From an uncultured SAR86 cluster bacterium (GTDB lineage: Bacteria; Pseudomonadota; Gammaproteobacteria; Magnimaribacterales; D2472): a stretch of DNA of 48,309 nt. The DNA is taken from contig CAJQGX010000009.1 of the NCBI GenBank assembly GCA_905478035.1, positions 1 through 48,309 of the forward strand. Reading direction: 5' to 3'. The notes beneath the pieces were generated by a model, which was given only the letters and a program-made list of their open reading frames with translations, had not been told where the DNA came from and made no database searches. Both the position numbers and the translations under genes were made by a program. This document shows positions 27,196 to 36,738 of this stretch, one piece after another (position 1 is the first letter of the stretch; each line of letters begins with the position of its first letter).

Positions 27196-28851
27196 ATGGA
27201 TAATCTAGTAAACAAATATAAGCCTTTTGAACCAATTAAACTTGATAATAGAAAGTGGCCTGCAAAAGTTATAAATAAAGCACCTTCATGGTGCTCGGTT
27301 GATCTTAGAGATGGCAATCAAGCTCTTATAGAACCTATGGGTGCTGAAAGAAAAGATCGAATGTTTTCTCTTCTTTGTGGTCTTGGTTTTAAAGAAATAG
27401 AGGTTGGTTTTCCTTCGGCTTCGCAAACAGACTTTGACTTTGTAAGAGATCTAATAGAATCAAAAAAAATCCCATCTGATGTAACTATTCAGGTTCTAAC
27501 TCAATCAAGAGATGAATTAATAGATAGAACTTTTGAATCTCTTAAAGGAATACCTCAAGCAATAGTCCATTTTTATAACTCAACATCTACTTTGCAAAGA
27601 AAAGTTGTATTCAAGCAAGATAAAACTGGAATAAAAGATATAGCAATAAATGGTGCTAAAAAAATAAAAGATCTTGCATTGCAAAACCCCGATACGGACT
27701 GGCGTTTTGAATATTCTCCTGAAAGTTTTACAGGTACTGAGCTTGAGTATGCTGCCGAGGTTTGTGATGCTGTAGTAGAAATTCTAAGAGAAGTTTCTAA
27801 TCATAAAATAATAATTAATTTACCAGCGACAGTAGAAATGTCGACACCTAATATTTATGGCGATCAAATAGAATGGATGAATGAAAATCTTAAGAATAGG
27901 GATGACATATGCTTAAGTCTCCATCCTCATAATGATAGAGGAACTGCTGTGGCAGCTTCTGAATTTGGGTTAATGGCAGGAGCTGATAGAGTTGAAGGCA
28001 CCCTCTTTGGTAATGGGGAAAGAACAGGAAATGTAGATATTGTTACCTTGGCATTAAATATGTTCACACAAGGAATCAACTCAAATCTAGATTTCTCAAA
28101 TATAAATAAGGTTATGCGTGAAGTTGAATATTGCAATCAACTTCCCGTTCATCCTAGACACCCCTATGCAGGAGACCTTGTTTTTACTGCCTTTTCAGGA
28201 TCTCATCAGGATGCGATTAAAAAAGGTTTCCAAGGAATGAGAGAATCTAACAATCCTATTTGGGAAGTACCATATCTTCCAATTGACCCTGCTGATCTCG
28301 GAAGAAGTTATGAAGCTGTAGTTCGAATAAACTCTCAATCTGGTAAGGGAGGAGTAGCTTTTTTACTTGAAAAAGATCATGGCGTATCGTTACCTAGAAG
28401 ACTTCAGATAAGCATGAGCCAGAAAATACAAAAATTAGCTGATGATTCTGGAAAAGAAATAAATACCTCACAGATTTGGGAGATATTTGAAACTAATTTT
28501 TTAATTCCAAAAGAAGGATTTTCTTACTTAAATCACACATCCTCGTCAGAAAATGGTGTTCATCATTTAAATTTAAATTTGAACATAAATGGTAATGAGG
28601 TTGCTATTAGTGGTTCGGGAAATGGGCCTATTGACTCTTTAATGAATGGGCTTACAAAGAAAATTGGTACTGAAATAAAAGTTTCTGATTACCATCAATC
28701 AGCAATATCGTCCGGATCAGATGCTAAAGCAGCTGCTTATATTGAACTAGAACGTGATGGTAAAACTAGTTGGGGAGTAGGCATTAATCCAAACACCACA
28801 ATAGCTTCTTTTGAAGCGATTATTGTTGGGCTTAGCAAGTTAAATAGCTAA
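27196..28851 (+). CDS. leuA: 2-isopropylmalate synthase (LeuA type 2)
   Basis: First committed enzyme of leucine synthesis, condensing acetyl-CoA with 2-ketoisovalerate. At 551 residues with the N-terminal YKPFEPIKLDNRKWP and APSWCSVDLRDGNQALIEPM it belongs to the long type 2 group rather than the E. coli type. Metal-binding residues lie in DLRDGNQ and LHPHNDRG (about residue 243), GTLFGNGERTGN follows, and the C-terminal regulatory LeuA dimer domain runs from about 430 to 551. The 33-base gap to the divergent holD gene leaves no room for a leader-peptide attenuator. Its TAA overlaps, on the other strand, the crotonase TAG by 4 bases (28848-28851). Confidence 0.96.
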   Translation: MDNLVNKYKPFEPIKLDNRKWPAKVINKAPSWCSVDLRDGNQALIEPMGAERKDRMFSLLCGLGFKEIEVGFPSASQTDFDFVRDLIESKKIPSDVTIQVLTQSRDELIDRTFESLKGIPQAIVHFYNSTSTLQRKVVFKQDKTGIKDIAINGAKKIKDLALQNPDTDWRFEYSPESFTGTELEYAAEVCDAVVEILREVSNHKIIINLPATVEMSTPNIYGDQIEWMNENLKNRDDICLSLHPHNDRGTAVAASEFGLMAGADRVEGTLFGNGERTGNVDIVTLALNMFTQGINSNLDFSNINKVMREVEYCNQLPVHPRHPYAGDLVFTAFSGSHQDAIKKGFQGMRESNNPIWEVPYLPIDPADLGRSYEAVVRINSQSGKGGVAFLLEKDHGVSLPRRLQISMSQKIQKLADDSGKEINTSQIWEIFETNFLIPKEGFSYLNHTSSSENGVHHLNLNLNINGNEVAISGSGNGPIDSLMNGLTKKIGTEIKVSDYHQSAISSGSDAKAAAYIELERDGKTSWGVGINPNTTIASFEAIIVGLSKLNS

Positions 28852-29621
28852 TCAAAATTGGGCTCTCTTTTTTCAAAGAAAGCTGACACTGCTTCATAGT
28901 TTTGTGGACTTCTTGTAAGATTATTTTGAATTTCTGCTTCATCTGAAAAAGTTTTCCAATAATCATTGTGAAGAGAATCTCTCATAAGCTTTTTTGTATG
29001 TGCTAAAGATTGAGATGATCTTTTTGCAAGCTTTTTTGCCCAGTCCATAGTAGATTTCATTAGCTCTTCTTCAGGTACTACTTTATTAACCATTCCAAAG
29101 TGTAAACATTCATCAGACATTATTTTCTTTGCTTCTATAGCGTACTCATATGCTTTTGAATACCCCATAAATCTTGGCAAAAACCATGATAATCCTCCGT
29201 CAGGCACTAATGCAATATTACTAAAGACAGACAAAATATATCCATTTTCAGACATTACTCGTAGATCGCATGACATTGCTATTGAAGCTCCAACTCCGGC
29301 TGCTGGACCTTGCACGGCTGCAATGACAGGCTTGGGCATAGAGATAATATTCTCAAAAAAAGGTTTGAAACCTCTCATCAAAGCATCCTGAGATCCTTCC
29401 CAAGTTGACTCTCTTTCACTTAAGTCTGCTCCAGCACAAAACCCTCTTCCTGAAGCATTTATAATTAATACTTTTATATCATCGTCATCTTTTACATCAC
29501 TGGTAGCTTTTTGAAAGTCCCATATAAATTGTTCATTAACAGCATTTAAGAGTTCTGGTCTATTAAATGTAATAGTTGCTATTTTTTGTTGTTTTACTAA
29601 TTCTAATGTTTCAAATTTCAT
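28848..29621 (-). CDS. Enoyl-CoA hydratase/isomerase (crotonase) family protein
   Basis: Acyl-CoA processing enzyme of 257 residues. The two oxyanion-hole regions are seen as GRGFCAGADLSERE (about 60-73) and GPAAGVGASIAMSCDLRV (about 105-122). The second catalytic position reads LVPDGGLSWFLPR, with Asp-Gly where classical hydratases have a glutamate. This pattern resembles PaaG-type isomerases, so double-bond isomerisation or ring-epoxide isomerisation is as likely as hydration. The exact substrate cannot be called. It is the last gene of the long minus-strand run, but it is separated from tilS by 27 bases carrying its own -10-like box, a palindrome and a strong Shine-Dalgarno (GGGGAG, 29634-29629), so it is probably also transcribed independently. 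Confidence 0.9.
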   Translation of the reverse strand: MKFETLELVKQQKIATITFNRPELLNAVNEQFIWDFQKATSDVKDDDDIKVLIINASGRGFCAGADLSERESTWEGSQDALMRGFKPFFENIISMPKPVIAAVQGPAAGVGASIAMSCDLRVMSENGYILSVFSNIALVPDGGLSWFLPRFMGYSKAYEYAIEAKKIMSDECLHFGMVNKVVPEEELMKSTMDWAKKLAKRSSQSLAHTKKLMRDSLHNDYWKTFSDEAEIQNNLTRSPQNYEAVSAFFEKREPNFD

Positions 29622-29633
29622 ATTGTGTCTCCC

Positions 29634-29648
29634 CTTATATTATATAAG
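29634..29648 (-). promoter_or_regulatory. Promoter -10 box inside a perfect 15-bp palindrome before the crotonase gene
   Basis: The sequence CTTATAT-T-ATATAAG is a perfect inverted repeat with 7-base arms. It begins right after the tilS stop and contains on the minus strand a TATAAT (29644-29639), 17 bases before the crotonase ATG. The overlap of a -10 box with a symmetrical site would suit a repressor operator; alternatively it is simply an AT-rich promoter. The arms have little G+C and there is no following U run, so a terminator is unlikely. Confidence 0.4.
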
Positions 29649-30602
29649 CTACCTTTTTAAAATAATAATATGTCCATCTTTTTTGCATAGTCTACCGCCC
29701 GGTTGATCCATATCTGCTCTTGACCAACTAACTTCTGCATTGGGACCTGGACTTGATAATAAAAATACTTTTATAATTTCTTGAGAAACTTTCTTGTTTG
29801 GATAAGCTATTCCCTGTTCTTTGATTGAATATCTAATAATATCTATAGCTGTTAATGAATCTAGTTTCTTTAGTTCCTTGATTGGGATTTTTGGGCCTAT
29901 TAAATTTTTGTACTTTGAAATAAATAGATCAGAAAAAGTTTTATTTCTTTCTTGAAGAAGTTTAGAGGCATTAGATATTCTTGATGATACATTACTCCAC
30001 CTTTCACCAATTAATGGCATCAAGTTATTTCTAATGAAATTTCTATCTTGATTTACTTCAAAATTAGATAAATCATTAATAAATTTTATATCCCTTTGTT
30101 TAATGAAATCTAGTAATTCTTTTTTAGAAGAATCCAAAAGAGGTCTTATCAGCGTTCCTTTGCCAACTGATCTTCGTATCTTTGGCCCTCCTAGTCCATC
30201 AGAACCTGTTCCTCTAAACAGTCTTAGAAAAAAAGTTTCAGCAACATCATCAGCATGATGTGCCATTAGTAATTGATCATCTTTTTGAAGAATACTTTCA
30301 AATTCACTATATCTTGATTTTCTTGCAGCAGATTCAAGACCATCACCACTTGGTTTAATTTCAACAGACCTCACTATTATTGGTACACTAAGATTTTTAC
30401 AGATGGTCTTGCAATGATCCTCCCATTTCTTACTATCATGTGAAAGGTTATGATTAATGTGAATTGCTTCGAGGTTGAATTCATATCTATCTCTCAGATC
30501 AGAGATCAAATATAACAAGGCAGAAGAGTCACTTCCTCCACTAAACGCAATATAAATTTTATTATCAAAGTTTAAATGCTTTTCTAAATTAATTTTCAGC
30601 AC
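29649..30602 (-). CDS. tilS: tRNA(Ile)-lysidine synthase, short form
   Basis: Converts the wobble C34 of tRNA-Ile(CAU) to lysidine so that it reads AUA. The PP-loop SGGSDS (21-26) binds ATP, and the N-terminal domain also contains INHNLSHDSKKWEDHC, LMAHHADDVAETFFLRLFRGTG and RPLLDSSKKELLDF. The protein has 317 residues against 432 in E. coli: the linker domain is present, ending near WSRADMDQPGGRLCKKDG, but the last domain of about 100 residues that contacts the tRNA acceptor stem is absent. Short forms without this domain are known (Aquifex TilS is of this kind). It starts at a GTG 3 bases after accA. Confidence 0.94.
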   Translation of the reverse strand: MLKINLEKHLNFDNKIYIAFSGGSDSSALLYLISDLRDRYEFNLEAIHINHNLSHDSKKWEDHCKTICKNLSVPIIVRSVEIKPSGDGLESAARKSRYSEFESILQKDDQLLMAHHADDVAETFFLRLFRGTGSDGLGGPKIRRSVGKGTLIRPLLDSSKKELLDFIKQRDIKFINDLSNFEVNQDRNFIRNNLMPLIGERWSNVSSRISNASKLLQERNKTFSDLFISKYKNLIGPKIPIKELKKLDSLTAIDIIRYSIKEQGIAYPNKKVSQEIIKVFLLSSPGPNAEVSWSRADMDQPGGRLCKKDGHIIILKR

Positions 30603-30605
30603 AAC

Positions 30606-31604
30606 TTAAGAACCAATATCTAAAAGTCTTTCATACCTTCTTTTCACTAAATCATCTGTTGATAATGAGCTTAGTTTAGATAAATTATTCACTATTGAGT
30701 CTTTAATGCTTTGAGAGATTAGGTCATAGTCTCTATGAGCACCACCCAATGGCTCTGAAATAATTTCATCGATTACATTAATTTTCTTAAGTTCAGTTGA
30801 TGAAACCTTCATGGCATTAGCAGCATCTGGTGCCTTTTCAGCTGTTCTCCATATAATTGATGCACATGCCTCCGGAGAAGCGACCGAGTATGTAGCATAT
30901 TCAAGCATTGATAAATGGTCGCCAACACTAATTGCCAGCGCTCCCCCTGAGCCACCCTCTCCAGTTATAACAACTATTATTGGTGTTTTAAGCTCTGACA
31001 TAACTGCAAGATTTCTAGCAATAGCTTCACTTTGACCTCTCTCCTCACCTTCGACCCCTGGATATGCCCCAGCAGTATCAATAAAAGTTATTACAGGCAG
31101 AGAAAATTGTTCAGCAAAACTCATTAACCTTTTAGCTTTTCTATAACCCTCAGGTTGAGGCATGCCAAAATTTCTTTTTACTTTCTCCTCTGTCTCTCTT
31201 CCTTTTTCATGCCCAATAATCATAACTGGTGTGTTTTCCAGATATGCTATGCCGCCAACAATTGCTGCATCGTCTGCAAACTGTCTATCTCCATGTAGTT
31301 CATCAAAATCTGAAAAGATTCTTGATATGAAATCTAGTGTATGAGGCCTTTGAGGATGTCTGGCAACTTGGACTGTTTGCCAAATTGATAACTTTGAATA
31401 GATTTTTTTTGTAAGCTGATCTCTTTCTTTTTGCAGCGTCAAAATTTGTGCATTCAATTCTGGACTATCTATATCAGCATTTTTTAATGCTAGTATTTTT
31501 TCAGAAATTTCCTGGATAGGCTTCTCAAAATCAAGAAATTTTTGATCTTCAATGGTATCTTTCTGAGGGATGTATTCAGAAAGTTTATTATTTTTATCTG
31601 TCAT
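30606..31604 (-). CDS. accA: Acetyl-CoA carboxylase carboxyltransferase subunit alpha
   Basis: With AccD it transfers the carboxyl group from biotin to acetyl-CoA, forming malonyl-CoA for fatty-acid synthesis. At 332 residues it is slightly longer than the E. coli protein because of about 20 extra polar residues before [15 protein letters not shown]. Family blocks include [52 protein letters not shown] and [11 protein letters not shown]. It sits after dnaE as in most gammaproteobacteria, with a 33-base gap that holds only AT-rich sequence and a short palindrome. Confidence 0.97.
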   Translation of the reverse strand: MTDKNNKLSEYIPQKDTIEDQKFLDFEKPIQEISEKILALKNADIDSPELNAQILTLQKERDQLTKKIYSKLSIWQTVQVARHPQRPHTLDFISRIFSDFDELHGDRQFADDAAIVGGIAYLENTPVMIIGHEKGRETEEKVKRNFGMPQPEGYRKAKRLMSFAEQFSLPVITFIDTAGAYPGVEGEERGQSEAIARNLAVMSELKTPIIVVITGEGGSGGALAISVGDHLSMLEYATYSVASPEACASIIWRTAEKAPDAANAMKVSSTELKKINVIDEIISEPLGGAHRDYDLISQSIKDSIVNNLSKLSSLSTDDLVKRRYERLLDIGS

Positions 31605-31637
31605 AAAAATTTTAGCTAATTTATTTTAGATATCTAA

Positions 31638-34600
31638 TTATATCTCTAAAGCTTCACTTCCAAATAGTTCTTTTAAGAAACTTAAATTTTCTAATGATGG
31701 TTCAAATCTGTAATTATCACCTATATCAATTATAGCCTCAGATTGATCTGTTAAAACCTTAATGTGAAGCTGGCATGATCCATTTGACCAAAAACTACTA
31801 TCTATTTCATCAAGTTTTTCTGAAAAGTTATCTAGAGAAGACAAATCAGATTTTTCTATATCTACAATAATTTTTTGGATTTTCTTATGTAATTCAGAGT
31901 CTATGGAATGCACTTCTCTTACCCTCATTCTATACATTGCATCACCAAGATCCTTAGATCTAAAATCATCAATCTCTACAGCCCCTTTAAGAACTAATAT
32001 TTGACCTTCTTTTAAAATATTATGACAATCTTCTAGAGTCTCGCCTGCAACAATACCATCCATTACACCTGAACCATCATCAAAATTTATGAAGGTTAAT
32101 GGTTTTCCTTTTTTATCTTTAATTTGCCTTACACTGTTAATTAAACAAACTAATGATGCTTTCTTGGTATCTTGATTAAGATCTGAAATCTTTTTTGACC
32201 TTATTTTTTGTATTGAATTTTCAATTGCCTCAACCGGATGGCCTGATAAATAATAGCCTAGTGATTTTTTTTCAAGAGCCAGTAGTTCGCTTAATGGAAT
32301 ATCTTGAGTTTTTTTGTATTTATCATATGGATCAAATTCAAGATCAATGTTTGCAAATAAATCACCACTTTGAGCGATATCTGAAGATAAACCATTAGAA
32401 CTACCCTTTAGCATATCCTCAACACTTGCAATTGCGACTGTTCTTGAAGGTGCAATACTATCAAATGCGCCGGATTGTGATAAAGCTTCTAGGGATTTTT
32501 TACCTCCAAGCTTAATATCAACCTTATTAGAAAAATCCCATAAATCCTTAAAACTGTTTACATTTCTTTTTTGACATACATGTTTTATAAATTGATCTGC
32601 GACACCTTTGATAGCTCCTAAACCATATTCAATATCTAAGTTATTATTAACTAGAAACCTTTTGTTACTGGACAAAATATTTGGATTAAGGACATTAATC
32701 CCCATTCTTTTGCATTCTTGAATTAAAGCATGGATCTTATCTGTATTGCCTAATTCTGTTGATAATACAGCTGCCATAAAATGTTCAGGATAATATGTCT
32801 TTAAGTAAGCAGTCTGATAAGAGATAACTGCATAAGCAGCTGAATGAGATTTATTAAATCCATATTCAGCGAATTGCTCTATTAATTCAAATATTTTTTC
32901 AGCTTTTTTTCTAGAAATATCCTTCTCTTCACACCCCTTTACAAAAATCTCTCTTTGCTCTTCCATCTCCTCAATTTTCTTTTTACCCATCACACGTCTC
33001 AAGATATCCGCTTCACCCATGGAATATCCAGCCAATACCCTTGCAGCTTCCATAACCTGTTCCTGATAGACAATTACACCATAAGTCTCAGACAGAACTG
33101 GCTCAAGCAACTCATGTGGGTATACAACAGGGCTTTTACCATGCTTTCTATCTACAAAAGTTGTATGCATTCCTGAATTAAGTGGGCCGGGCCTATACAG
33201 AGCTAGTAATGCAGTAATTTCTTCAAATTTTGTTGGCTTCAAGCTCTTTATAAGCGCTCTCATGCCTGTGGACTCTAACTGGAAGACGGCCATTGTTTTT
33301 CCTGAGGATAGTAATTCAAAAACTTTTGAATCATTAAGAGGTATTTGTTCTATGTCTAATAGCTTGCCATCTTCCTTTGAAGCATTTATTGACTTAACTG
33401 CTCTGTCAATTACTGTTAATGTCCTTAAACCAAGAAAATCGAATTTTACAAGTCCAATTTTTTCTACATCATCTTTATCATACTGAGTCATTACTGATGA
33501 GGATTGCCTGTCATTATAAATTGGACAAAAATCTGAGATACTTCCAGGAGCAATAACTACACCACCTGCATGTTTACCAACATTTCTAGCTATACCCTCA
33601 AGTTTGTAGGCAAGGTCAACAATTTCTTTAACTTCAGGATCATTTTTTGAAGCTTGTGCAAATATTGGTTGCTCTTCTTTAGCTCTATCTAGGGTCATTC
33701 CGGGCGCAAATGGAATCATTTTTGAGATTCTATCTCCTACCGCATATGGTTTTCCAAGAGCCCTTGCAACGTCTCTTACAACTGCTCTTGCTGCCATGGT
33801 ACCAAAAGTAGCTATCTGTGAAACAGCATCTGATCCATATTTGTTGCTAACATACTCAATAACTTTATCTCTTTTCTCCATACAAAAATCAATATCAAAA
33901 TCAGGCATTGATATTCTTTCAGGATTCAAAAATCTTTCAAAAAGAAGACCATGCTCCAAGGGGTCAAGAGTAGTAATGCCTAACGCGAATGCAACCAAAG
34001 ACCCAGCTCCAGAGCCTCGACCGGGACCTACAGGAACATCATTATCTTTAGACCATTGAATAAAATCATAAACTATTAAAAAATAACTAGAAAAACCCAT
34101 TGTTTTAATTTGATCTAATTCATAACGCAGCCTTTCTAAATATAAATTTTTCTTATCATCATCAAATTCATTAATATATTTATTTATTCGTTTGTTGGAT
34201 AAATCGACTAGGAAAGAATCAAAGTTATGCTCTTTCGGTACTGGATATTCCGGTAAAAAATAATTTTTTGTATGGATAGATACATTGCATTTCTTAGATA
34301 TTTCAATAGTGTTCGTAATAAGCTCATCAAAGCCATCGAATAGGTCTTTCATTGCATCTGATGATTTAAAATATTGTTCTTTTGAAAAAAGTTTTTCTCT
34401 ATTAGGATCGTTTAGAGTTTTACCAGTATTTATACATACTTTTGTTTCATGAATATCAAAATCTTGTTCATGTGCAAATAAAACATCATTTGTCGCTATC
34501 AACGGAATACCTTTTTTGGATGATAAAGGCAAAATATTTGAAAAATATTCATTCTCATCTGGTCTATTTGTTCTCTGTACCTCTAAAACAAAATCATCTC

Positions 34601-35078
34601 CAAAAGTTTTCAAAAATTGATCAATACGATTTTCTGCATCATCAACTCTATTTCTTTTTATAAGATTGTATATATGACTATCTTTTCCACCAGAGATAAC
34701 AACAATATCATCTTTTAAATTTGCAAGATTATCAAAATTTATAATTGGAGTTTGAAAGTTATAATTGTTATGAGCCGAAGATATTATTCTCATAAGATTT
34801 TTATGACCTTTGTTTGTTTTAGCCAAACATAACAACTCATGTGACTGATCATCTTCATCAAAAACTACTCTAATTGATGAGCCTGACATTGGCTTAATAC
34901 CAGCCGCTTCACATTTATTAAAAAATTTAACTAGGCCAAACATATTTGACTTGTCAGTTAAGGCTACAGAAGGAATGTTATGTTTAACCGCACTATCTAC
35001 AATTTGATTTATCGTTAAAAGCCCTTGAGTTATGCTAAATTCTGAAGAAACCCTCAAATGTGAAAATGAGTTTTTCAT
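31638..35078 (-). CDS. dnaE: DNA polymerase III alpha subunit
   Basis: Replicative polymerase catalytic subunit. I start at the ATG at 35078 (MKNSFSHLRVSSEFS, 1146 residues); a TTG two codons earlier overlaps the rnhB stop. Domains in order are the PHP domain (about 5-270), palm and fingers with GPGRGSGAGSLVAF and the catalytic aspartates in PDFDIDF (about residue 400), a tandem HhH region, an OB fold (about 965-1040: FINFDDGSGVMDG) and a C-terminal tau-binding segment. The PHP motif that reads LRVHSDYS in E. coli reads LRVSSEFS here, so a metal-ligand histidine is lost and any PHP phosphatase or exonuclease activity is unlikely; proofreading would need a separate epsilon subunit. Confidence 0.97.
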   Translation of the reverse strand: MKNSFSHLRVSSEFSITQGLLTINQIVDSAVKHNIPSVALTDKSNMFGLVKFFNKCEAAGIKPMSGSSIRVVFDEDDQSHELLCLAKTNKGHKNLMRIISSAHNNYNFQTPIINFDNLANLKDDIVVISGGKDSHIYNLIKRNRVDDAENRIDQFLKTFGDDFVLEVQRTNRPDENEYFSNILPLSSKKGIPLIATNDVLFAHEQDFDIHETKVCINTGKTLNDPNREKLFSKEQYFKSSDAMKDLFDGFDELITNTIEISKKCNVSIHTKNYFLPEYPVPKEHNFDSFLVDLSNKRINKYINEFDDDKKNLYLERLRYELDQIKTMGFSSYFLIVYDFIQWSKDNDVPVGPGRGSGAGSLVAFALGITTLDPLEHGLLFERFLNPERISMPDFDIDFCMEKRDKVIEYVSNKYGSDAVSQIATFGTMAARAVVRDVARALGKPYAVGDRISKMIPFAPGMTLDRAKEEQPIFAQASKNDPEVKEIVDLAYKLEGIARNVGKHAGGVVIAPGSISDFCPIYNDRQSSSVMTQYDKDDVEKIGLVKFDFLGLRTLTVIDRAVKSINASKEDGKLLDIEQIPLNDSKVFELLSSGKTMAVFQLESTGMRALIKSLKPTKFEEITALLALYRPGPLNSGMHTTFVDRKHGKSPVVYPHELLEPVLSETYGVIVYQEQVMEAARVLAGYSMGEADILRRVMGKKKIEEMEEQREIFVKGCEEKDISRKKAEKIFELIEQFAEYGFNKSHSAAYAVISYQTAYLKTYYPEHFMAAVLSTELGNTDKIHALIQECKRMGINVLNPNILSSNKRFLVNNNLDIEYGLGAIKGVADQFIKHVCQKRNVNSFKDLWDFSNKVDIKLGGKKSLEALSQSGAFDSIAPSRTVAIASVEDMLKGSSNGLSSDIAQSGDLFANIDLEFDPYDKYKKTQDIPLSELLALEKKSLGYYLSGHPVEAIENSIQKIRSKKISDLNQDTKKASLVCLINSVRQIKDKKGKPLTFINFDDGSGVMDGIVAGETLEDCHNILKEGQILVLKGAVEIDDFRSKDLGDAMYRMRVREVHSIDSELHKKIQKIIVDIEKSDLSSLDNFSEKLDEIDSSFWSNGSCQLHIKVLTDQSEAIIDIGDNYRFEPSLENLSFLKELFGSEALEI

Positions 35079-35080
35079 AG

Positions 35081-35626
35081 TCAAGAAGTGCCCTTAAATG
35101 TTTTTCTATGAATGGGGCAATTGCCATATGATCTAATATTTTCTATGTGCATCTTGGTTCCGTAACCTTTATGTTGTCTAAAACCATAATGTGGATAAAT
35201 AATATCTTGTTTCATCATTAGGTCATCTCTATAAACTTTAGCAATTATTGATGCAGCGCTTATTTCTGCAATCAAAGAATCTCCACCAACAATAGCCTCT
35301 ACTGATATATCAATATCAGGTTTTTGTGCTCCATCAACAAGAACTCTATGGGGCTTGATAGGCAGATTAAGTATAGCTCTTTTCATTGCTAATAATGAGG
35401 CCTGAAGAATATTAATATCATCTATTTCCTCAACAGAAGCAGAGCCATATGAAAAATATGAATTTGTAATAATTTCTTGATTTAATATCTCTCTCTTTTT
35501 TTTAGAGAGCTTTTTTGAGTCATTAAGACCAAAGATTTCTTGTTTAAGAATAACAGCTGAAGCAATGACTGGTCCTGCCAAGGAGCCCCTTCCAACTTCA
35601 TCAACTCCTGCAACTAATTCAATCAA
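35081..35626 (-). CDS. rnhB: Ribonuclease HII
   Basis: Removes ribonucleotides misincorporated in DNA by cutting the RNA strand of RNA-DNA junctions. Its 181 residues begin VAGVDEVGRGSLAGPVIASAVIL with the catalytic D9-E10 pair; further acidic ligands lie in VLVDGAQKPDI and AKVYRDDLM. The start is a TTG that overlaps the lpxB TGA (TTGA); no ATG is available before the catalytic motif, so the rare start is forced. The lpxB-rnhB-dnaE order is the gammaproteobacterial norm. Confidence 0.96.
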   Translation of the reverse strand: MIELVAGVDEVGRGSLAGPVIASAVILKQEIFGLNDSKKLSKKKREILNQEIITNSYFSYGSASVEEIDDINILQASLLAMKRAILNLPIKPHRVLVDGAQKPDIDISVEAIVGGDSLIAEISAASIIAKVYRDDLMMKQDIIYPHYGFRQHKGYGTKMHIENIRSYGNCPIHRKTFKGTS

Positions 35627-36738
35627 AGTGATTTAATTTTTTTAGCTGTTTCTTCAAAACCCTCTCCCTGAAGATGATTTTTTAATTGATGTGCTTGTTT
35701 ATCCTGAAAATTATTCTCTTGCATTTTTTTGGCTTCATCCATTAAGTTTTGAACATTACAGTCTGATTGTATTAATTCTGGAAAAACCCTTGAGCCCAAT
35801 AATAAATTTGGGAGACCTACATTTTCAATTTTTAGCATTCTTGAGATGATTGCATAATTCAAATAATTTGTTTTATAGCAAATAATTGGATTACAACCCA
35901 GTACTGCTGCTTCTAGGGTGGCAGTTCCTGATGTGACTATAGAGTAATCGGATATTGATAAAAAATCATTTGAACTATTTTTGTGAACATGGACTGGCAA
36001 TGATTCTGAAATATAACTATTAATTTCATGCAAAGACAAATCATCTACAGCAGGAATAAGATATTCATAATTACTATACTTAGAATGATGCTCTTTAATA
36101 AACTCTATATATGTTGGAAGTAAATTATTGATTTCAGATTTTCTGCTTCCTGGTAAGACAGATATAAAATTTTTATTTGGATTTAATTGGTACTTATCGA
36201 TTATAAAATCTTTGTCTTCTTTTTTTAGGTTTGCAAAGGGATGACCTAGATGAATGCTTTGCAATTTTTCTTTTTGATAAAAATCATGCTCAAAATTAAA
36301 TAAACAAATCGTTAAGTCTATGAACTTCCTAATATGTTTAAGTCTGCCCTGTCTCCAAACCCATACAGAGGGGCTTACCAACTGTATGTTCTTTGTAATA
36401 CCATAATTCTTTAAGCTTCTATGTATTGCTATATTGAAATCAGGAGAATCAACACCTATAAAATAATCAACTTGTTTTGATTTAAATAAATTAATTAAGC
36501 TCTTTCTAAGCTTGCTCAATTCTTTGTAATTTTTAATAGGCTCAATCAAGCCCATTACATTAATTTTTTTAAAATCAAACTCAGATTTAAGGCCTAACTC
36601 AGATAATTTTGGTCCGCCAATACCATAAAGCTCAACATCATTATGAGTTTTTATTGCTTTTATTAGTTCGGAACCTAGTAAATCTCCTGAGTGTTCACCA
36701 ACTACTATGCCAACCCTAAGAGTTTTCTTAGACTGCAC
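35623..36738 (-). CDS. lpxB: Lipid-A-disaccharide synthase
   Basis: GT19 glycosyltransferase joining UDP-diacylglucosamine and lipid X to make the lipid A disaccharide at the inner-membrane face. Its 371 residues begin with RVGIVVGEHSGDLLGSELI (donor-domain N-terminus). Other blocks are VMGLIEPIKNY, DYFIGVDSPDFN, VSPSVWVWRQGRLKHIRK, ISVLPGSRKSEI and SGTATLEAAVLGCNPIICYKTN (nucleotide-sugar site). It starts at a GTG immediately after the lpxA TAA with no spacing, so ribosomes probably re-initiate. Its end overlaps rnhB by 4 bases. Confidence 0.96.
   Translation of the reverse strand: MQSKKTLRVGIVVGEHSGDLLGSELIKAIKTHNDVELYGIGGPKLSELGLKSEFDFKKINVMGLIEPIKNYKELSKLRKSLINLFKSKQVDYFIGVDSPDFNIAIHRSLKNYGITKNIQLVSPSVWVWRQGRLKHIRKFIDLTICLFNFEHDFYQKEKLQSIHLGHPFANLKKEDKDFIIDKYQLNPNKNFISVLPGSRKSEINNLLPTYIEFIKEHHSKYSNYEYLIPAVDDLSLHEINSYISESLPVHVHKNSSNDFLSISDYSIVTSGTATLEAAVLGCNPIICYKTNYLNYAIISRMLKIENVGLPNLLLGSRVFPELIQSDCNVQNLMDEAKKMQENNFQDKQAHQLKNHLQGEGFEETAKKIKSL

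Noticed and set aside
31626..31637. Palindrome TTAGATATCTAA between accA and dnaE as an operator or terminator
   Set aside because: Very AT-rich, partly next to the dnaE stop, no U run and no promoter alignment; chance is a sufficient explanation.
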